Below, piece by piece: positions 23,968 to 33,564 of a DNA stretch of 64,000 bases. Position 1 is the first letter of the stretch. Every line of letters starts with the position of its first letter. The position numbers and the translations under genes are program-made. Under the pieces are notes generated by a model. It saw only the letters and a list, made by a program, of their open reading frames with translations, ran no database searches and was not told where the DNA came from. The stretch comes from Ancylobacter pratisalsi (GTDB taxonomy: Bacteria > Pseudomonadota > Alphaproteobacteria > Rhizobiales > Xanthobacteraceae): positions 620,001 to 684,000 of the forward strand of contig NZ_CP048630.1 in the NCBI RefSeq assembly GCF_010669125.1, read 5' to 3'.

Positions 23968-24405
23968 TCAGTCCGCGCCGGGGTCGGCGGTCAGGCCCGC
24001 GGCCGCGATTCCCGCGCTCGCCGCCGCTTCGTCATTCTCGGATGTGTCGCCGGAAATCCCGACCGCGCCGATCACCGCGCCGCCAGAATCGCGGATCAGC
24101 ACACCACCGGGCACAGGCACGAGCGCGCCACCGGCAACATGGCTGATCGCCGCAACGAAGAAGGCCTGCTCCTTTGCGCGCTTGAAGATCGAGCGCGAGC
24201 CCATGCCCAGCGATAGCGCGCCATAGGCCTTTCCATGGGCTACCTCGAAGCGCTTCAGGCTGGTGCCATCCTCGGTGGCGGCCGCTTTCACCGCGCCGCG
24301 GGCGTCGAGCACAACCACCGCCATCGGCTTGAAGTTGCCCTTGCGGCAATGATCCAATGCAGTGGAGAGAATGGTCTGGGCAGCGTTAAGGCTGAGGTCC
24401 GGCAT
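23968..24405 (-). CDS. GlcG/HbpS-family heme-binding-like protein
   Basis: A 145-residue protein of the GlcG/HbpS family (DUF336). Characteristic blocks are MAVVVLDARGAVKAAATEDG, KRAKEQAFFVAAISHVAGGA and VLIRDSGGAVIGAVGISGDT. Members are found with glycolate oxidase genes or as extracellular heme-responsive sensors; the exact role is unclear. The ATG at 24405 is used. It is divergent from the TRAP operon, and the shared control region contains one copy of the TTGCATTCATAATT operator, which fits a 2-hydroxyacid theme. Confidence 0.82.
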   Translation of the reverse strand: MPDLSLNAAQTILSTALDHCRKGNFKPMAVVVLDARGAVKAAATEDGTSLKRFEVAHGKAYGALSLGMGSRSIFKRAKEQAFFVAAISHVAGGALVPVPGGVLIRDSGGAVIGAVGISGDTSENDEAAASAGIAAAGLTADPGAD

Positions 24406-24498
24406 GATTTTTTCCTGTCTCGGCTGGCGTCGCTCTGCGCCCCGAATGTCCCTTTCAACAGCCATGCGTCAAGTCTCGCCTTGCCTTCTGTCGGAATT

Positions 24499-24521
24499 TT
24501 TGCATTCATAATTAGTAGTGC
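24499..24521 (+). promoter_or_regulatory. Shared operator, copy A (TRAP operon)
   Basis: Carries the core TTGCATTCATAATT at 24500-24513, identical over 14 bases to copy B at 31065. It lies 99 nt before dctP and 94 nt before the GlcG-like gene. It is probably bound by one of the GntR/FCD regulators encoded at 32579 and 33565. Confidence 0.7.
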
Positions 24522-24619
24522 GGATTGAGTGTCAGATTCCCATGAGGGGTTTGCGCGGGTCCACGCCGTAACGAGACCGGAAAAAATCCGGCCGTCGAGG
24601 AAACCAAAAGGAGCTTGCC

Positions 24620-25603
24620 ATGATCCGCCTCGCGCGAATCGTGTCGGCGGTTGCCGGCACTGTTCTGCTTGCCTCGGTTGCAACTGCAGAACCCATCGAG
24701 ATCAAACTCGGCCATGTCGGTGAACCCGGCTCCCTGTTCGATCAGACCTCCCAGGAGTTCGCCAAGCGTGCGAACGAGAAGCTCGGCGACAAGGCGAAAG
24801 TCGTCGTCTACGGCTCCAGCCAGCTCGGCAATGACGGCGAGCTTCTGAAAAAGCTCAAGCTCGGCACGGTCGATCTGGCCCTGCCCTCCACCGTCATGAC
24901 CACGGTGGCGCCGGAGTTCGGCGTGTTCGAGATGCCCTATCTGGTCAAGGACCGCGACCACGCCGCGAAGATCCGCGAAGCTGTCATCAACCCGGTGCTG
25001 ATCCCGATTGCCAAGGAAAAGGGCTACGAGATCCTCGCCACCTGGGAGAACGGCTTCCGCCAGATCACCAACAACACCCGACCGATCGTCAAGCCGGAAG
25101 ACCTCAAGGGCATCAAGCTGCGCACCCCCAAGGGCGTGTGGCGCGTGCGCATGTTCCAGGCCTATGGCGCAACGCCGAGCCCGATGGCGCTTTCCGAAGT
25201 GTTCGTCGCGCTGCAGACTGGCGTGATGGACGGTCAGGAGAACCCGCTGGCCCAGATCTACCCCTCGCGCTTCCAGGAAGTGCAGAAATACCTGTCGATG
25301 AGCGGCCACGTGTACACGCCGGCCTACCTCACCGCCGGCCGCAGCTGGTCGCGCCTGCCCCCCGATGTCCAGAAGACCCTCGCCGAGACCGCCATCGAGA
25401 TGCAGCCCGTCGCTCTCGAGATTGCCGCGAATCTCGACAAGGAACTGCTCGGCAAGCTCAAGGACGCCGGCATGCAGGTGAACGAGGTCGACAAGGCGGC
25501 CTTCATCGCCGCGAGCAAGCCGGTCTACGAGCAGTTCGCCGCGGAAGTTCCCGGCGGCCAGAAGCTGATCGACGACTCGCTGGCGCTGGGCAAGGGCTCC
25601 TGA
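24620..25603 (+). CDS. dctP: TRAP transporter substrate-binding protein DctP
   Basis: A 327-residue periplasmic solute receptor of a TRAP transporter, which uses an ion gradient to import organic acids. A signal peptide ends at about residue 23 (ATAEPIEIKLGHVGEPGS). The carboxylate-binding arginine region is DLKGIKLRTPKGVWRV, followed by PSPMALSEVFVALQTGVMDG, typical of DctP. It is first in the dctPQM operon. Two hairpins follow before dctQ. The neighbours (2-hydroxyacid dehydrogenase, aminotransferase) point to a hydroxyacid or similar carboxylate, but the substrate is not shown. Confidence 0.92.
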   Translation: MIRLARIVSAVAGTVLLASVATAEPIEIKLGHVGEPGSLFDQTSQEFAKRANEKLGDKAKVVVYGSSQLGNDGELLKKLKLGTVDLALPSTVMTTVAPEFGVFEMPYLVKDRDHAAKIREAVINPVLIPIAKEKGYEILATWENGFRQITNNTRPIVKPEDLKGIKLRTPKGVWRVRMFQAYGATPSPMALSEVFVALQTGVMDGQENPLAQIYPSRFQEVQKYLSMSGHVYTPAYLTAGRSWSRLPPDVQKTLAETAIEMQPVALEIAANLDKELLGKLKDAGMQVNEVDKAAFIAASKPVYEQFAAEVPGGQKLIDDSLALGKGS

Positions 25604-25627
25604 GCCCCTCCTTCTTCTGAGCTTCAT

Positions 25628-25702
25628 GGGTTCCCGAGCCTCTCGGGGACCCACTCCTCCAAGTCCGAGAATGAGGCGGGGACGCACGCGCTCGTCCCCG
25701 CC
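25628..25702 (+). other. Two tandem hairpins between dctP and dctQ
   Basis: Stem 1 (25628-25652) has 11 pairs, GGGTTCCCGAG with CTCGGGGACCC, including one G-U. Stem 2 (25675-25702) has a perfect 10-bp GGCGGGGACG/CGTCCCCGCC. No T-run follows either. They likely stabilise or partly terminate the dctP message so that receptor exceeds permease. Confidence 0.6.
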
Positions 25703-25770
25703 AGTCCCGCGACGCCCCGCCGCCCGTCTGACGTGCGGGCGCCCGACGCCACGGCCCATGGAAAACTGAC

Positions 25771-26322
25771 ATGCTTGCAATCAAAAGGATCTATGACCGG
25801 ATCCTGGAAGTGATCGCCGCAGTATTGATGGCGGGATTGACCATCATCATCGTGCTCGGCTTCGTCTTCCGGGCCCTCGGCCTTTCGCTCGTCTGGTATG
25901 ACGAGATCGCCTCCATCGGCCTCTGCTGGCTGACCTATTACGGCAGCGCGCTCGCGGCACTGCGCGGGGCACATATCGGCTTTCCGGGTATCGTCAACGC
26001 ATTCCCGCCGGGACTGCGCGTCGCGGCCACCATCTTCGCCGAGATCGTCGTTCTCGCCTTCTTCGGCATTGTCACTGTGACCGGCCTCGAAGTGCTCGAC
26101 ATCCTTCAGGGCGACACGCTCGTCTCCCTTCCCTCCGTTTCCCTTGTCGTGACGCAGTCGGTCATTCCGATCACGGCGGTGCTGATCATCATCGCCGAGC
26201 TGTTGCGCTTTCCGGAAGTCCTGGCCGCTGCCCGTGGCGCTGGCTTCGAGGATCACGAACTCAAGGAAGCCCTCGAAACCATCAATGAGCCCTCGTCGGC
26301 CAGCACCGGAGCCGCGCGATGA
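25771..26322 (+). CDS. dctQ: TRAP transporter small permease DctQ
   Basis: A 183-residue inner-membrane protein with four helices (AVLMAGLTIIIVLGFVFRAL, a second with SIGLCWLTYYGSALAALRGA, and so on), matching the DctQ family. WYDEIASIGLCWLTYYG is the usual conserved block in the second helix. The C-terminal 35 residues are polar and cytoplasmic. The stop overlaps the dctM start (ATGA), so the two permease subunits are coupled. Confidence 0.9.
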   Translation: MLAIKRIYDRILEVIAAVLMAGLTIIIVLGFVFRALGLSLVWYDEIASIGLCWLTYYGSALAALRGAHIGFPGIVNAFPPGLRVAATIFAEIVVLAFFGIVTVTGLEVLDILQGDTLVSLPSVSLVVTQSVIPITAVLIIIAELLRFPEVLAAARGAGFEDHELKEALETINEPSSASTGAAR

Positions 26323-27638
26323 CCGGTACCATCGGCTTTATGTTTCTTGGCCTGTTCGGCATGGTTCTTCTGAACGTGCCGATCGCCATCGCGCTCGGCA
26401 TGGTCGCGGTGATCGCGATCTGGGTGAGCCAGGGCGCCGACATGCTTCCGAACGTGGCGCTCGTCATGTTCGAGGGCGCGACCAACTTCCCGCTGTTGGC
26501 GATCCCGCTGTTCATTCTCGCCGGCGGCATCATGAACTCGTCGTCGATCTCGCGGCGCCTGGTCAATCTCGCCTCAGCGATGCTCGGCTTCATCCGTGGC
26601 GGCCTCGCCATGGTGACGATCGGCTCGTCCATGTTCTTCGCCGAGATTTCGGGTTCGGCGGTGGCGGGCGTTGCCGCGCTCGGCTCTCTGCTGATCCCGG
26701 CGATGAAGAGCCGTGGCTACAGCAAGGAGTTCGCGGCCGCGATTTCCTCGTCCTCGGCCAGCCTCGCGATCATCCTGCCGCCCTCGATCCCGATGATCCT
26801 GTACGCCGTCATGGCGCAGGTTTCGGTGGTGAAGATGTTCATCTCCGGTCTTCTGCCCGGCCTGCTGGGCGGCGTAGGACTGGCGGCGGCGAGCTGGTAC
26901 TACGCGGTCAAGAATGACTTCCCGGTCGAGCAGCGCTTCGCCTGGAGCCGCCTTGCTACCGCCTTCCGCGAGGCGCTTTGGGCGCTGATGCTGCCGGTCA
27001 TCATTCTCGGCGGCATCTTCGGCGGCTTCGTGACGGCAACCGAGGGCGCGGCCGTGGCGGTGCTCGCCGCGCTGTTCATCTCGATCGTCGTTTACCGCGA
27101 GCTGAACTTCAAGGCGCTCTACCGCGCCCTGATCGACAGCGCGCTGCAGACGGCGGTGGTCATGCTGCTGGTCGCCGCATCGGCGCTGGTCGGCGTGTTC
27201 CTCACCGAGAGCCGGGTGCCGCAGGCGCTGGCGCAGTCCATCGCGGAAGTCACCACCAACCCCTACATGGTGCTGCTCCTGCTGAACGTGCTGTTCCTCA
27301 TCCTCGGCATGTTCCTGCACTCGGCGGCGGCCATCATCCTCACCGTGCCGATCGTCCTGCCCCTGATCCAGCAGGTCGGCATCGACCCGGTGCACTTCGG
27401 ACTGGTGCTCACGCTGAACCTCGCGATCGGCCAGCAGACCCCGCCCGTGGCTTCGGTGCTGATCGCCGCGTGTTCGATCGCCAAGGCCGACATCTGGCAA
27501 ACCACCAAGGCCAATCTCGGCTTCCTGCTGGTCCTGGTAACGGTGCTGCTGATCTGCACCTACGTGCCCTGGTTCGCTCTGGCGCCGACGCAGTGGTTCT
27601 ACGGCGATCCCACCATCGGAATGATGCCGACGAACTAG
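26319..27638 (+). CDS. dctM: TRAP transporter large permease DctM
   Basis: A 439-residue integral membrane protein with about 12 helices, the transport channel of the TRAP system. Typical DctM features are FPLLAIPLFILAGGIMNSSS, EISGSAVAGVAALGSLLIPA and SLAIILPPSIPMILYAVMA in the helix-hairpin regions, and IGQQTPPVASVLIAACSIAK near the end. It is the last gene of the operon and is followed by a strong terminator. Confidence 0.93.
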   Translation: MTGTIGFMFLGLFGMVLLNVPIAIALGMVAVIAIWVSQGADMLPNVALVMFEGATNFPLLAIPLFILAGGIMNSSSISRRLVNLASAMLGFIRGGLAMVTIGSSMFFAEISGSAVAGVAALGSLLIPAMKSRGYSKEFAAAISSSSASLAIILPPSIPMILYAVMAQVSVVKMFISGLLPGLLGGVGLAAASWYYAVKNDFPVEQRFAWSRLATAFREALWALMLPVIILGGIFGGFVTATEGAAVAVLAALFISIVVYRELNFKALYRALIDSALQTAVVMLLVAASALVGVFLTESRVPQALAQSIAEVTTNPYMVLLLLNVLFLILGMFLHSAAAIILTVPIVLPLIQQVGIDPVHFGLVLTLNLAIGQQTPPVASVLIAACSIAKADIWQTTKANLGFLLVLVTVLLICTYVPWFALAPTQWFYGDPTIGMMPTN

Positions 27639-27676
27639 GTCCGCCGACATCGGCAACCAAACGTGCACCTTGCCCC

Positions 27677-27709
27677 CCTCCCCGGCCGCCATGCCGGGGA
27701 GGTTTTTTT
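27677..27709 (+). terminator. Rho-independent terminator after dctM
   Basis: A perfect 10-bp stem, CCTCCCCGGC/GCCGGGGAGG, with a 6-nt loop is followed by seven T. Confidence 0.93.
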
Positions 27710-27962
27710 ATGCTCCAGCAACCGCTTCCAGTTCGCGAAGAGGGAGACCCCGCGTCACGCCTGCCCCGGACCAATGGCGACGGACAAACGCGTCTCATCG
27801 GGGCTCCAGGCGCCGCCGATACCGCCCGCCTCTCGTCATCCGCCGCCGTCAGGCCTCACAGGCAGAGGCCCGCCCAGTCTGAGGACGTCCATCCCTGCAA
27901 GACACGGCCGGCGGGCCGCGCGACACACCAACGTCTTGACTTCCCCATCCTCGCCAGCAACG

Positions 27963-27996
27963 AAAAAGGGGCCGCCGGCACACGACCGGCGGCCCC
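27963..27996 (-). terminator. Rho-independent terminator after the FAD/Fe-S dehydrogenase gene
   Basis: A perfect 11-bp stem, GGGGCCGCCGG and its complement, with a 7-nt loop is followed on the minus strand by five T (27963-27967). It lies 34 nt beyond the stop. Confidence 0.9.
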
Positions 27997-28029
27997 CTCA
28001 CATCACGGCAAATGGCCGCGAGCGCGATC

Positions 28030-30999
28030 CTACTCGGCGGCTTCCAGCTCTCGGGCGGCAACGCGGGCCGCCGCCAGGCTCTTCGCCAGCACCTGCACCA
28101 CATGCACCGCCTCGCGGTCGGCACCATCGTGGATCTGGTGGCGGCAGGAGGTGCCGTCGGCAACGACCAGTGTGCCCGGTTCGGCCTGGCGCACGGCGGG
28201 CAGCAGCGAGAGCTCGGCCATGGCTATCGAGGTATCGATGGTCTCGGCGTGGTAGCCGAAGGCCCCCGCCATGCCGCAGCAGCTTGATTCCACGGTCTCG
28301 ACCACAAGGCCCGGCACAAGCCGCAGCGCCTTCTCCACCGCGCCCATGGCGCCAAACGACTTCTGATGGCAATGGCCGTGCAGAAGTGCCTTCTCGGCGA
28401 TGGGCGCGAGCGGCAGGTGGAACCTTCCGGCCTCGATCTCGCGGGCGATGAACTCCTCCAGCAGCAGGGCGTGCGCGCTCAGCCGCTGGGTGTCCTCGCC
28501 GGGAAGCATGGAAGGCAGCTCGTCGCGGAAGGCGAGCAGGCAGCTCGGCTCAAGACCGACCACCGGCACGCCGCGCGTGACGAACGGCGCGTAGGTCTCG
28601 ATCACCCGCGCCGCTTCCGCCCTCGCCTGATCCACCAGCCCGGCCGAGAGGAAGGTGCGTCCGCAGCACAGTGCGCGGTTCTTCCCGTCCACCGGACGGG
28701 GCATGTGCACGCGATAGCCGGCCGCAACCAGCACCTCCAGCGCCGCGACGATGTTCTCTTTCTCGAACCAGCGGTTGAACGTATCCGCGAACAACACGAC
28801 CTCGCGGCCGTCCGCCGGGCCAAAGGCCGTCTGGTCCTCGCGGAAGGCATCGGCGCGCCAGCGCGGCAGGGTCCGCCGGGCGCTGAACTGGGCGATGATC
28901 TCCGAGAACTTCGCCGCTCCCGGAATCTGGTCGCGCAGGTTGAGCAGCCAGGGAACCTTCGAGGCAAAGGCCGCGTAGTGCGGCAGATACGCCACCAGCC
29001 GCTGGTGCAGGCTGATGCCTTTCGCCCGCGCCCTTGCCGCCAGGGCCTCGATCTTCATCTTGGCCATGTCGACGCCGGTCGGGCATTCGCGCCGGCAGCC
29101 CTTGCAGGAGACGCAGAGTTTCAGCGTCTCCATCATCTCGTCGGAAGCCAGCGCATCGGGACCGAGCCGGCCGGAGATGGCGAGCCGCAGTGTGTTGGCG
29201 CGCCCGCGCGTGACGTCCTTCTCGTTGCGCGTAACGCGGTAGCTCGGGCACATCACGCCGGCGACGGCCTTTCGGCAGGCCCCATTATTGTTGCACATCT
29301 CGATCGCGCCCTGCAGGCCCCCGCCCTCGCCGGAATAGCCTGACCAGTCGAGTGCGGCCCTGATGGGCGCGACCTTGTAGTCGGGCGCGTAGCGAAACAG
29401 GCTGCGGTCGTCGAACTTAGGCGGGCGCACGATCTTCCCGGGATTGTAGAGTCCCTTGGGATCGAAGCGGTCCTTCACCTGCTCGAAGGCGTGGACGAGG
29501 CGGGTGCCGAACATCTTCTCGTGGAATTCGGAGCGGACGATGCCATCGCCATGCTCGCCCGAATGCGAGCCCTTGTACTCGCGCACCATATCGAAGGCTT
29601 CCTCGGCGATGGCGCGCATCGCCTTGACGTCTTTCTCAAGGCGCAGGTTCAGCACCGGGCGCACGTGCAGGCAGCCTTCGGAGGCGTGCGCATACCAGGT
29701 CCCTCGGGTGCCGTGCTTCTCGAACACCCTGGTCAGGCGCTCGGTATAGTCCGCCAGATGCGGCAGCGGCACGGCGCAGTCCTCGACGAAGGAGACCGGC
29801 TTTCCCGCCTGCTTCATCGACATCATGATATTGAGGCCGGAGGTACGCACATCCGCGATCGCGGCCTGAAGGCCGGGCTCGTGCACGGGCACCACGCCGC
29901 CCCATTTCGCGCCGGAACGGTCCCAGCCGAAGCCAAGATCGCCCATCGTCTCCTCAAGCAATTTCAGGCGGCGCGCATTCTCGGCGTCGTCCTCGGCGAA
30001 CTCGACCAGCAGGATCGCGGCCGGCTCTCCGCGCACGAACTGCTTCAGGGTCGCCTGGAACATGGGAATTTCGCTGGCGAGTGCGAGCAGGGTGGAATCC
30101 ACCAGTTCCACCGCGATCGGCTTGAGCCGTACCAGATGCTGGGCCGCGTCCATCGCCTCGTAGAAGCTGCCGAAATGGCAGGCCCCGACCACCTTGCGGC
30201 CGATCACCGGCCAGAGCTTGAGCTCGATCCGGGTCGAATAGGCGAGCGTGCCTTCCGAGCCGACAAGAAGATGGGCGAGGTTGTAACCCTGCTCATTGGG
30301 AACCAGCGCATCGAGATTGTAGCCGCCGACCCGGCGCTGGACATGGGGGAAGCGCTCGGCCACCTCCGCCGCCTCGCGCGCGCCGATATCGAGCAGATCG
30401 CGCGCCAGCGGCGCCAGCGGCGAATCACCGGGCAGGCCCGACAGATTGTGGTCGACCCGCCCGAAATGGGCCTTCACGCCATCGGCCAGCATGGCATCGA
30501 TGGAAATGACGTTGTCGCGCATGGTGCCGTAGCGCAGCGAACGTCCGCCGCAGCTGTTGTTGCCCGCCATGCCGCCGATCGTGGCCCGGCTCGCTGTTGA
30601 AACGTCGACCGGGTACCACAGGCCATGCTTGCGCAACTGCCGGTTCAGATCATCGAGCACGATGCCCGGCTCGACAATGCAGCGCCGTCCCTCGACGTCG
30701 AGCTCAAGGATACGGTTGAGGTACTTCGAGCCGTCGACGATAAGCGATTCGTTGATCGTCTGACCGCATTGCGAGGTACCGCCGCCGCGCGGTGTCACGG
30801 GAATGCCCTCGGCGCGCGCCAGCGCGATGGCGCGCTCGGCTTCTTCCGTGGTCCGTGGCACGACGACGCCAAGCGGCATGATCTGGTAAAACGACGCATC
30901 GGTCGCGTAGCGGCCACGGTTGAACCGATCGAACAACACCTCGCCCGAGACTTCCGCCTTCAGGCGACGCTCCAACCCCGGCGCCAACCGTGCAGCCAT
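28030..30999 (-). CDS. FAD-linked and Fe-S D-2-hydroxyacid dehydrogenase fusion
   Basis: About 989 residues joining a GlcD-like FAD oxidase and a GlcF-like iron-sulfur subunit, as in YdiJ-type D-2-hydroxyglutarate dehydrogenases. The PP-FAD motif is TPRGGGTSQCGQTINES near residue 75, with IGGMAGNNSCGGRSLRYG after it. The C-terminal half has CVSCKGCRRECPTGVDMAK for a 4Fe-4S cluster, then CCG-type motifs (CCGRTFLSAG, SSCCGMAGAFGYH). The ATG at 30999 has GGAA upstream; earlier in-frame codons fall in the operator. Substrate candidates are glycolate, lactate or 2-hydroxyglutarate. It is divergent from the aminotransferase gene. Confidence 0.88.
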   Translation of the reverse strand: MAARLAPGLERRLKAEVSGEVLFDRFNRGRYATDASFYQIMPLGVVVPRTTEEAERAIALARAEGIPVTPRGGGTSQCGQTINESLIVDGSKYLNRILELDVEGRRCIVEPGIVLDDLNRQLRKHGLWYPVDVSTASRATIGGMAGNNSCGGRSLRYGTMRDNVISIDAMLADGVKAHFGRVDHNLSGLPGDSPLAPLARDLLDIGAREAAEVAERFPHVQRRVGGYNLDALVPNEQGYNLAHLLVGSEGTLAYSTRIELKLWPVIGRKVVGACHFGSFYEAMDAAQHLVRLKPIAVELVDSTLLALASEIPMFQATLKQFVRGEPAAILLVEFAEDDAENARRLKLLEETMGDLGFGWDRSGAKWGGVVPVHEPGLQAAIADVRTSGLNIMMSMKQAGKPVSFVEDCAVPLPHLADYTERLTRVFEKHGTRGTWYAHASEGCLHVRPVLNLRLEKDVKAMRAIAEEAFDMVREYKGSHSGEHGDGIVRSEFHEKMFGTRLVHAFEQVKDRFDPKGLYNPGKIVRPPKFDDRSLFRYAPDYKVAPIRAALDWSGYSGEGGGLQGAIEMCNNNGACRKAVAGVMCPSYRVTRNEKDVTRGRANTLRLAISGRLGPDALASDEMMETLKLCVSCKGCRRECPTGVDMAKMKIEALAARARAKGISLHQRLVAYLPHYAAFASKVPWLLNLRDQIPGAAKFSEIIAQFSARRTLPRWRADAFREDQTAFGPADGREVVLFADTFNRWFEKENIVAALEVLVAAGYRVHMPRPVDGKNRALCCGRTFLSAGLVDQARAEAARVIETYAPFVTRGVPVVGLEPSCLLAFRDELPSMLPGEDTQRLSAHALLLEEFIAREIEAGRFHLPLAPIAEKALLHGHCHQKSFGAMGAVEKALRLVPGLVVETVESSCCGMAGAFGYHAETIDTSIAMAELSLLPAVRQAEPGTLVVADGTSCRHQIHDGADREAVHVVQVLAKSLAAARVAARELEAAE

Positions 31000-31064
31000 G
31001 ATGCTTTCCTTCCCTGTGCCCCGCTCGTTCGCCGCCACGCGGCCCCGGTGGACTTGATCGCATT

Positions 31065-31089
31065 TTGCATTCATAATTCATTTATGCAA
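31065..31089. promoter_or_regulatory. Shared operator, copy B (dehydrogenase/aminotransferase promoters)
   Basis: Core TTGCATTCATAATT at 31065-31078. TTGCAT and ATGCAA also form an inverted pair around a 13-nt spacer, ending at 31089. It is placed between the divergent dehydrogenase (ATG 30999) and aminotransferase (ATG 31244) genes, so it could control both. Confidence 0.75.
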
Positions 31090-31243
31090 GATCGGAAGCT
31101 GGAAGCGGGGCCTCCGGTGGAGGTCCACGACCGCGAGATCCAGGACCGACGGAAGACCAGAACCGCTGGAAGACTGGGACCGCTTGCAGGTCAGTAACCG
31201 GCCGCGATCAATCAACGCGCGCCGTGAAGGGGAGAGAACGCCT

Positions 31244-32449
31244 ATGTCCACCAATGCCGCCCGGGTCGCCGGCCGCCATTTCCTGCAGATTCCCGGCCCC
31301 ACCCCGGTGCCCGACCGTATCCTGCGGGCGATGGACATGCCGACCATCGACCACCGGGGCCCCGAGTTCCAGAAGCTCGGTCGCCGCGTGCTCGAAGGCA
31401 TCAAGACCATCTTCAAGACCGACAGCCCGGTGATCATCTACCCGGCCTCGGGCACCGGCGCGTGGGAAGCCGCGCTCGCCAATGTGCTGTCGTCCGGCGA
31501 CAAGGTGCTGATGTTCGAAACCGGACACTTCGCCACGCTGTGGAAGAACATGGCGATCAAGCTCGGCCTCAAGCCCGAGTTCATCGCCTCCGACTGGCGC
31601 ATCGGTGCTGATGCAGCCGCCATCGAGGCGAAGCTGCGCGAGGACAAGAACCACGAGATCAAGGCGGTCTGCGTGGTCCATAATGAGACCTCGACCGGCT
31701 GCATCACGCGCATTCCCGAAGTGCGCAAGGCGATCGACGCAGCCGGCCATCCCGCCCTGCTGCTGGTCGACACCATCTCCTCGCTGGCTTCGATCGACTT
31801 CCGCCACGATGAATGGGGCGTGGATGTCACCGTCTCCGGCTCGCAGAAGGGCCTGATGCTGCCGCCCGGCCTCTCCTTCAACGCCCTGTCCGACAAGGCG
31901 CTGGCGGCGGCCAAGGGGTCGACCATCCCCAAGCTGTTCTGGTCGTGGGAAGAGATGCTCCCTCACAACGAGAAGGGCTATTTCCCCTACACGCCGGGCA
32001 CCAACCTGCTCTACGGCCTGGCCGAGGCGATCGACATGCTGCACGAGGAAGGTCTCGACAACGTGTTCGCCCGCCACGACCGTCACGCGGAAGCCACCCG
32101 CCGCGCCGTGCGCGCCTGGGGGCTTGAAGTGCTGTGCCGCGAGCCGAAGGACTACTCGTCCTCGCTCACCGCCGTGCTGATGCCCGAGGGCCACGACGCC
32201 GACGCCTTCCGCGAGAAGACGCTGGCGCATTTCGACATGTCGCTCGGCACCGGCCTGACCAAGCTCTCCGGCCGCGTGTTCCGCATCGGCCATCTGGGCG
32301 ACACCAATGACCTCACCATGCTCGGCGCCCTGTCGGGCGTGGAGATGGGTCTGTCGCTCGCGGGCGTTCCCCACAAGAAGGGTGGCGCGCAGGCGGCGAT
32401 GGACTACCTGACCGAATGCGCCGCCCGGCCGATGAAGGCCGCCGCCTGA
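31244..32449 (+). CDS. Serine-glyoxylate-type aminotransferase
   Basis: A 401-residue class V PLP aminotransferase of the alanine/serine-glyoxylate aminotransferase group. The N-terminal QIPGPTPVPDRILRAMDMP is diagnostic, the PLP lysine is K202 in SGSQKGLMLP, and the C-terminal FRIGHLGDTNDLTMLGAL binds substrate. The usual reaction converts glyoxylate (or hydroxypyruvate) and an amino acid to glycine (or serine). GGGGAGAG precedes the ATG. Opposite it, a 2-hydroxyacid dehydrogenase could make the 2-oxoacid, so the pair may channel a hydroxyacid into amino acids. The same family also includes aspartate-glyoxylate enzymes. Confidence 0.9.
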   Translation: MSTNAARVAGRHFLQIPGPTPVPDRILRAMDMPTIDHRGPEFQKLGRRVLEGIKTIFKTDSPVIIYPASGTGAWEAALANVLSSGDKVLMFETGHFATLWKNMAIKLGLKPEFIASDWRIGADAAAIEAKLREDKNHEIKAVCVVHNETSTGCITRIPEVRKAIDAAGHPALLLVDTISSLASIDFRHDEWGVDVTVSGSQKGLMLPPGLSFNALSDKALAAAKGSTIPKLFWSWEEMLPHNEKGYFPYTPGTNLLYGLAEAIDMLHEEGLDNVFARHDRHAEATRRAVRAWGLEVLCREPKDYSSSLTAVLMPEGHDADAFREKTLAHFDMSLGTGLTKLSGRVFRIGHLGDTNDLTMLGALSGVEMGLSLAGVPHKKGGAQAAMDYLTECAARPMKAAA

Positions 32450-32578
32450 GACAGAATGATCTGTTTCGGATGAGTACTATTGTCCCGGCCGGCTTGCCGC
32501 TATTGCCGGCCGGGGCCATTTAAGGTCGAATTAGGACTGGTTCACCGCCGCAACGTGCGGCCTCGGAGTTCTCGCCGC

Positions 32579-33265
32579 ATGGCGATGTCGGATACGGCCA
32601 TTATTCGTCGGCGCAGCCTGCATGATGAGCTTGCCGCTCAGCTTCGTGACATGCTGGTCAATGGCGAACTGAAAGCCGGCGACAAGATTTCGGAGCAGGG
32701 CCTGTGCACCCGCTTCGGGGTGTCGCGCACGCCGCTGCGCGAAGCGCTCAAGGTGCTCGCCAATGAGGGGCTGCTGATTCTCTCGCCCAATCGCGGCGCC
32801 AGCGTCGCCCGGGTCAGCCCGGAAGAAGTGGACGAGCTTTTCCCCATCATGGGTGCGATGGAAGCGCTGGCCGGCGAAGCCGCCTGCGCCAACGCCAGCG
32901 ATGCCGACATCGCCGAGATGCAGGTCATGCACGACGAGATGCTGGCAGCCTATCGCGCCAGTGATGCCGCAACCTATCTGCGCCTCAACCGCCAGATCCA
33001 CGAGGCGTTCTTCGACCTTGCCGGCAACCATGCGCTGACGCAGTTTTACCAGACCCTGATGGTGCGCATTCACGCCGTGCGGTTCTTCGCCCAGAAGTCC
33101 AGCGCGCGCTGGCGCGAGGCGGTCGAGGACCATGAGGCGATGATGGCGGCGCTGAAGGCGCGCGATGGCGTCCGGCTCGGCACCATCCTCAAGGAACATC
33201 TGCGCCACAAGGCGGCGATGGTGCACGAATCGCTTGGCCCGCTTGGCAATGAGGCCGCCGAATAA
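32579..33265 (+). CDS. GntR-family (FCD) transcriptional regulator 1
   Basis: A 228-residue regulator with a GntR winged helix at residues 10-75 (LVNGELKAGDKISEQGLCTR, FGVSRTPLREALKVLANEGL) and an FCD all-helical ligand domain after it (MEALAGEAACANASDADIAEM, LRLNRQIHEAFFDLAGNHAL). FCD regulators usually respond to small organic acids and often bind a metal through His residues in the domain. It is followed by a paralogue on the same strand and stands in the middle of the catabolic cluster. The start at 32579 is followed by a second ATG at 32585. Confidence 0.88.
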   Translation: MAMSDTAIIRRRSLHDELAAQLRDMLVNGELKAGDKISEQGLCTRFGVSRTPLREALKVLANEGLLILSPNRGASVARVSPEEVDELFPIMGAMEALAGEAACANASDADIAEMQVMHDEMLAAYRASDAATYLRLNRQIHEAFFDLAGNHALTQFYQTLMVRIHAVRFFAQKSSARWREAVEDHEAMMAALKARDGVRLGTILKEHLRHKAAMVHESLGPLGNEAAE

Positions 33266-33310
33266 CACCCCCCCTCTCCTTACGGAGCGGCCGCGCGAGG
33301 GGTTTCGCCT

Positions 33311-33334
33311 GCACATCTATAATTATTGATGCAA
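33311..33334 (-). promoter_or_regulatory. Shared operator, copy C (upstream of regulator 2)
   Basis: On the minus strand the sequence begins TTGCATCAATAATT, which matches the shared core at 12 of 14 positions. It lies 231 nt before the ATG of the second GntR gene and in the gap after the first, so it suggests autoregulation of regulator 2. Confidence 0.6.
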
Positions 33335-33564
33335 TTGGCCTGATGCGATAGGTTGGTTGAGTGGACGCCGTTTCTGCCGCGCCGACCACCGCCACCGGTC
33401 GCCGCTTACGCGGTCGAGCGGGCCAGCCACGGCAAACTTTGGGTATCCTGTGGCAGCGACATCCGGGAAGGTGCGCATCCGCTTCTTTTCGACATAGGCG
33501 ATTCCCGTCTATTCTGCCGGAAGGGAACGCCAAGGCTCAGAAGAAGCCGCCAGGGAATCAGTGC

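Larger units (their letters stand above)
27639..28029. other. Gap between the TRAP operon and the FAD/Fe-S dehydrogenase
   Basis: 391 nt separate the two convergent genes. Apart from the two terminators listed below I see no coding region; the 250 nt between them contain only short open frames without ribosome sites. Confidence 0.5.
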